DNA of 7,466 bases. Origin: Nanobdellota archaeon. GTDB taxonomy: Archaea; Nanobdellota; Nanobdellia; Woesearchaeales; UBA12501. A program made the translations under genes and the position numbers. A model generated the notes under the pieces. The model searched no databases and was not told the origin of the DNA. It saw only the letters and a list, made by a program, of their open reading frames with translations. Location of the stretch: positions 1-7,466 of the forward strand of contig JAHJCS010000058.1 in assembly GCA_018812465.1 (NCBI GenBank), read 5' to 3'. Below are positions 5,964 through 7,466 of this stretch, one piece after another. How positions within the stretch are numbered: position 1 is the first letter of the stretch; every line of letters begins with the position of its first letter.

Positions 5964-6086
5964 TCAAACCCCCTCCAGCTTTTTCACAGCATCCTCAACT
6001 ATCTTCCTGGCCTTCTTAGCGTCTTTCGCAGAATTCAATGCTTTGTGGAACTTGTGTACAACATCTGAAAACTTATTATTTATCCT
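5964..6086 (-). CDS. Coding-like 40-codon stretch without a start, downstream of the methyltransferase
   Basis: On the minus strand an open frame runs from just after a TAG (6087-6089) to a TGA at 5964-5966 and encodes a basic, strongly helical segment (NNKFSDVVHKFHKALNSAKD, then AKKARKIVEDAVKKLEGV). Its composition and heptad-like hydrophobic spacing look like real protein, but it has no ATG or GTG, and its only TTG (sixth codon from the middle, L in KALNSA) has no ribosome site. It overlaps the methyltransferase stop in the +1 frame: skipping one base at AAA-TAA-TAAG would append 37 residues to the methyltransferase, giving about 246 aa. Options are an indel in the assembly, a true or programmed frameshift, or a decayed small gene. 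Confidence 0.35.
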   Translation of the reverse strand, partial: RINNKFSDVVHKFHKALNSAKDAKKARKIVEDAVKKLEGV

Positions 6087-6705
6087 CTAAACATTTCTTC
6101 CCAGTCAGACACAGATGCTTCTGCTTGTCTTCAAAAAGGCTGATTATCCCAAACCTACTGAAGTCCTTCCTCAGCTCAGTTTTATTATAGATGTAATGCG
6201 GGACTCCTTTCTCTCTTCCTTCAGTAGGAATGTATGTCCTTAGTCCTGCTTTTTTCACTTTTGTCCTGTGCTTGTTGCATCTTGCTTTTGTGACAGTCAC
6301 AAACACCAGCCCTTCTGGCTTAAGCACCCTCTCAATCTCTGATATGCAATATCTTATCTTGTTGATATAATTGTGCTGTATGACCTGTGTTGATATCACA
6401 GCATCAAAAAATCCTGTATTGTAAGGGAACTTTGTATAGCATGATGCATTCTTAAGCTTTGCTTTCAGTCCTTTATGATTAAGCCATTCTTTTGTCTGCC
6501 TCAATGCTTCCTTAGAATTATCCATTCCATATACATCAAATCCTTTCTCAGCAAAAAGGACAGTGTGCCTTCCTGTTCCGCAGCCAAGATCAAGAACTCT
6601 TTTAACTTTCTCTTTCTTCATCAACTTGACAAACTTATCAATGCCTTCTGCAGGCTTCTCAAAAACCCTTCCATGATCCTTAAATATAGTCTCCCATTCA
6701 GGCAT
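6076..6705 (-). CDS. Class I SAM-dependent methyltransferase
   Basis: A 209-residue Rossmann-fold methyltransferase of the methyltransferase-11/25 type. Motif I is VLDLGCGTGRHT (residues 37-48), the SAM ribose-binding acid is D62 in VYGMDNS, the strand-4 region is FFDAVISTQVIQH (99-111), and LKPEGLVFVTV (128-138) is the usual post-motif strand. The C-terminal region ends in KHLCLTGKK, typical of the final strand of this fold, so the catalytic domain is complete. The acceptor is not apparent; small molecules are common for this group, but protein or RNA cannot be excluded. It starts with ATG at 6705 and has no Shine-Dalgarno site, but a TATA-like box lies about 30 nt upstream, so it is probably leaderless. 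A coding-like stretch in the +1 frame overlaps and follows its stop. Confidence 0.88.
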   Translation of the reverse strand: MPEWETIFKDHGRVFEKPAEGIDKFVKLMKKEKVKRVLDLGCGTGRHTVLFAEKGFDVYGMDNSKEALRQTKEWLNHKGLKAKLKNASCYTKFPYNTGFFDAVISTQVIQHNYINKIRYCISEIERVLKPEGLVFVTVTKARCNKHRTKVKKAGLRTYIPTEGREKGVPHYIYNKTELRKDFSRFGIISLFEDKQKHLCLTGKKCLEDK

Positions 6706-6727
6706 ATCAAATAAGAATCAGCAGTGA

Positions 6728-6735
6728 TATAAAAA
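6728..6735 (-). promoter_or_regulatory. TATA box of the methyltransferase gene
   Basis: On the minus strand TTTTTATA (overlapping TTTATATC shifted by two bases) lies 28-30 nt from the ATG at 6705. No Shine-Dalgarno site is present between them, so a leaderless or nearly leaderless transcript is predicted. The octamer departs slightly from the best consensus. Confidence 0.5.
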
Positions 6736-6769
6736 GATTATTATCTAGTTATAGTGCATTCTATTGATT

Positions 6770-6784
6770 AAAAAAATAATAAAA
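6770..6784 (-). terminator. T-rich terminator after the helicase gene
   Basis: On the minus strand the sequence TTTTATTATTTTTTT begins about 20 nt after the helicase stop at 6805 and ends in a run of seven T. Archaeal RNA polymerase terminates at oligo-T tracts without a hairpin, so this is a good candidate for ending the helicase transcript before the methyltransferase promoter about 35 nt further on. Confidence 0.6.
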
Positions 6785-6804
6785 GAAAGAATAAATAAAT
6801 CTGA

Positions 6805-7448
6805 TTAAGAAGCCATGCCCCAGTTGTATTTCTCTGGCCCTTCATGGTTACGCTCTCTTCTTGGCTCATTCCTAGAATGCCTGTCAGACCGATCATTCCG
6901 TTCGGATCTGTCATGCCTCTGGTGCCTCTGAGGGCCTCCTCTTGAGTGACCTCTCTGTGGAGCTCTTCTTGAATTGCCTCTCTGCGGCCTTGAGTCCATC
7001 TGGATAGTATGCTCAAGGAATGGCTTCTGTATGCTCACGATCTTGAATGAAGGATATTCACGCATGACTCTTGAGAAATTGTCATAATCATTCTGTGCAA
7101 GAAGATTTATCACTTTTCCTTCCTCTCCTGCCCTTGCGGTCCTTCCAATCCTGTGGACATAGTCTTTTGCATCCTTTGGTATGTCATAATTGTAGACATG
7201 GGACACATTATCTATGTGCAAGCCTCTTGCTGCGACATCTGTGCATATCAGTATGCTTATCTTTTTCTGATTGAACATCTGTATGACCTTGTTCCTCTTG
7301 TTCTGAGAAAGTCCTCCATGGATTGCCATTGCATTCACACGGTTATTTCTCAGCGCTTTCTCGACAAACTCAGTGGTCCTTCTTGTGTTGCAGAAGACCA
7401 TGACCAATGCTGATTTCTCCTTCTGAAGAAGATGTACCAGCAATGAGA
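6805..7448 (-). CDS. DEAD-box RNA helicase, C-terminal part (5' truncated)
   Basis: The second RecA-like domain and tail of a DEAD-box ATP-dependent RNA helicase, cut by the window end. Counting from the TTG codon at 7443: motif IV VMVFCNT (14-20), HGGLSQNKR (42-50), motif V ICTDVAARG (66-74), and motif VI HRIGRTARAG (97-106) with both arginine fingers. The usual ARGLDI is ARGLHI here. The first RecA domain with Walker A and DEAD motifs is missing off the right end, so the gene is partial; the TTG is not its start, because the frame continues upstream as Phe-Ser before the adapter. From about residue 151 the protein becomes a low-complexity tail rich in Arg, Gly, His, Asp and Ser (PQRGHSRGGPQRHQRHDRSE), ending in YNWGMAS. 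Such tails usually bind RNA non-specifically. Probable roles are RNA unwinding in ribosome assembly or mRNA turnover. Confidence 0.93.
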
Positions 7449-7466
7449 AGATCGGAAGAGCACACG
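7449..7466. other. Illumina adapter sequence at right end
   Basis: The last 18 bases, AGATCGGAAGAGCACACG, are identical to the start of the Illumina TruSeq read-through adapter. They are not genomic. The true end of the archaeal sequence is at about 7448, inside the helicase gene. Confidence 0.97.

Noticed and set aside
5878..6090. Plus-strand 70-codon frame after the polymerase
   Set aside because: It starts at a TTG inside the polymerase gene, has a Ser/Phe/Leu-rich composition typical of an antisense frame, and lies opposite the coding-like minus-strand stretch.
6768..7016. Minus-strand 82-codon frame inside the helicase tail
   Set aside because: It overlaps the Arg/Gly-rich helicase tail in another frame, and that helicase frame carries the recognisable motifs.
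7441..7443. TTG at 7443 as the helicase start
   Set aside because: It lies within the second RecA domain; the reading frame continues upstream and the first helicase domain is simply off the contig.
1..7466. CRISPR arrays, tRNA, rRNA, insertion sequences
   Set aside because: No direct repeats with spacers, tRNA-like cloverleaf, rRNA motifs, transposase genes or terminal repeats were seen; almost all of the window is protein-coding.

Overview
This window is a 7.47 kb stretch of archaeal chromosome. Evidence for this: a euryarchaeal-type family B DNA polymerase, an AbrB/PhoU-type regulator of an archaeal kind, an Lrp/AsnC regulator, archaeal TATA boxes (TTTAWATA type) about 30 nt upstream of start codons that mostly lack Shine-Dalgarno sites, GGAGGTG-type Shine-Dalgarno sites where leaders do exist, and heavy use of AGA/AGG and ATA codons. 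G+C is moderate to low (around 40% by eye). The compact, mixed gene order and many lineage-specific proteins would suit a DPANN-type archaeon (Woesearchaeota/Pacearchaeota-like), but that placement is inference. It looks like a complete short-read contig: the right end is 18 nt of Illumina adapter, and the left end carries what looks like 7 nt of the matching adapter.

Layout. 1-615 (+): C-terminal part of an unrecognised protein, cut by the left end. 620-1582 (-): PhoU-like regulator with an AbrB DNA-binding domain, ending 4 nt from the first gene, tail to tail. 1583-1756: divergent promoter region with two TATA boxes and a perfect 6-4-6 inverted repeat midway between them. 1757-2212 (+): Lrp/AsnC-family regulator. 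2285-2542 (+): small four-cysteine protein of unknown function, probably cotranscribed with the regulator. 2597-3355 (+): histidine phosphatase (phosphoglycerate-mutase-like) with its own leaderless promoter. 3432-5894 (+): replicative family B DNA polymerase with a C-terminal PCNA-binding motif, also leaderless. 6076-6705 (-): class I SAM-dependent methyltransferase, followed by about 40 codons that look coding but have no start. 6805-about 7448 (-): C-terminal half of a DEAD-box RNA helicase with an Arg/Gly/His/Asp-rich tail, cut by the right end.

How it works together. The genes do not form one pathway. The clearest regulatory unit is 1583-2542, where a shared operator-like palindrome could let the Lrp-like protein control itself, the four-Cys protein and the divergent PhoU-like regulator. 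The rest are single-gene housekeeping units (replication, methylation, RNA remodelling, phosphatase). I see no mobile element, CRISPR array, tRNA or rRNA and no clear new multi-gene system. The most unusual points are a non-consensus Exo II motif in the polymerase, a possible +1 frameshift extension of the methyltransferase, a possible leaderless upstream ORF before the Lrp gene, and the uncharacterised four-Cys protein.
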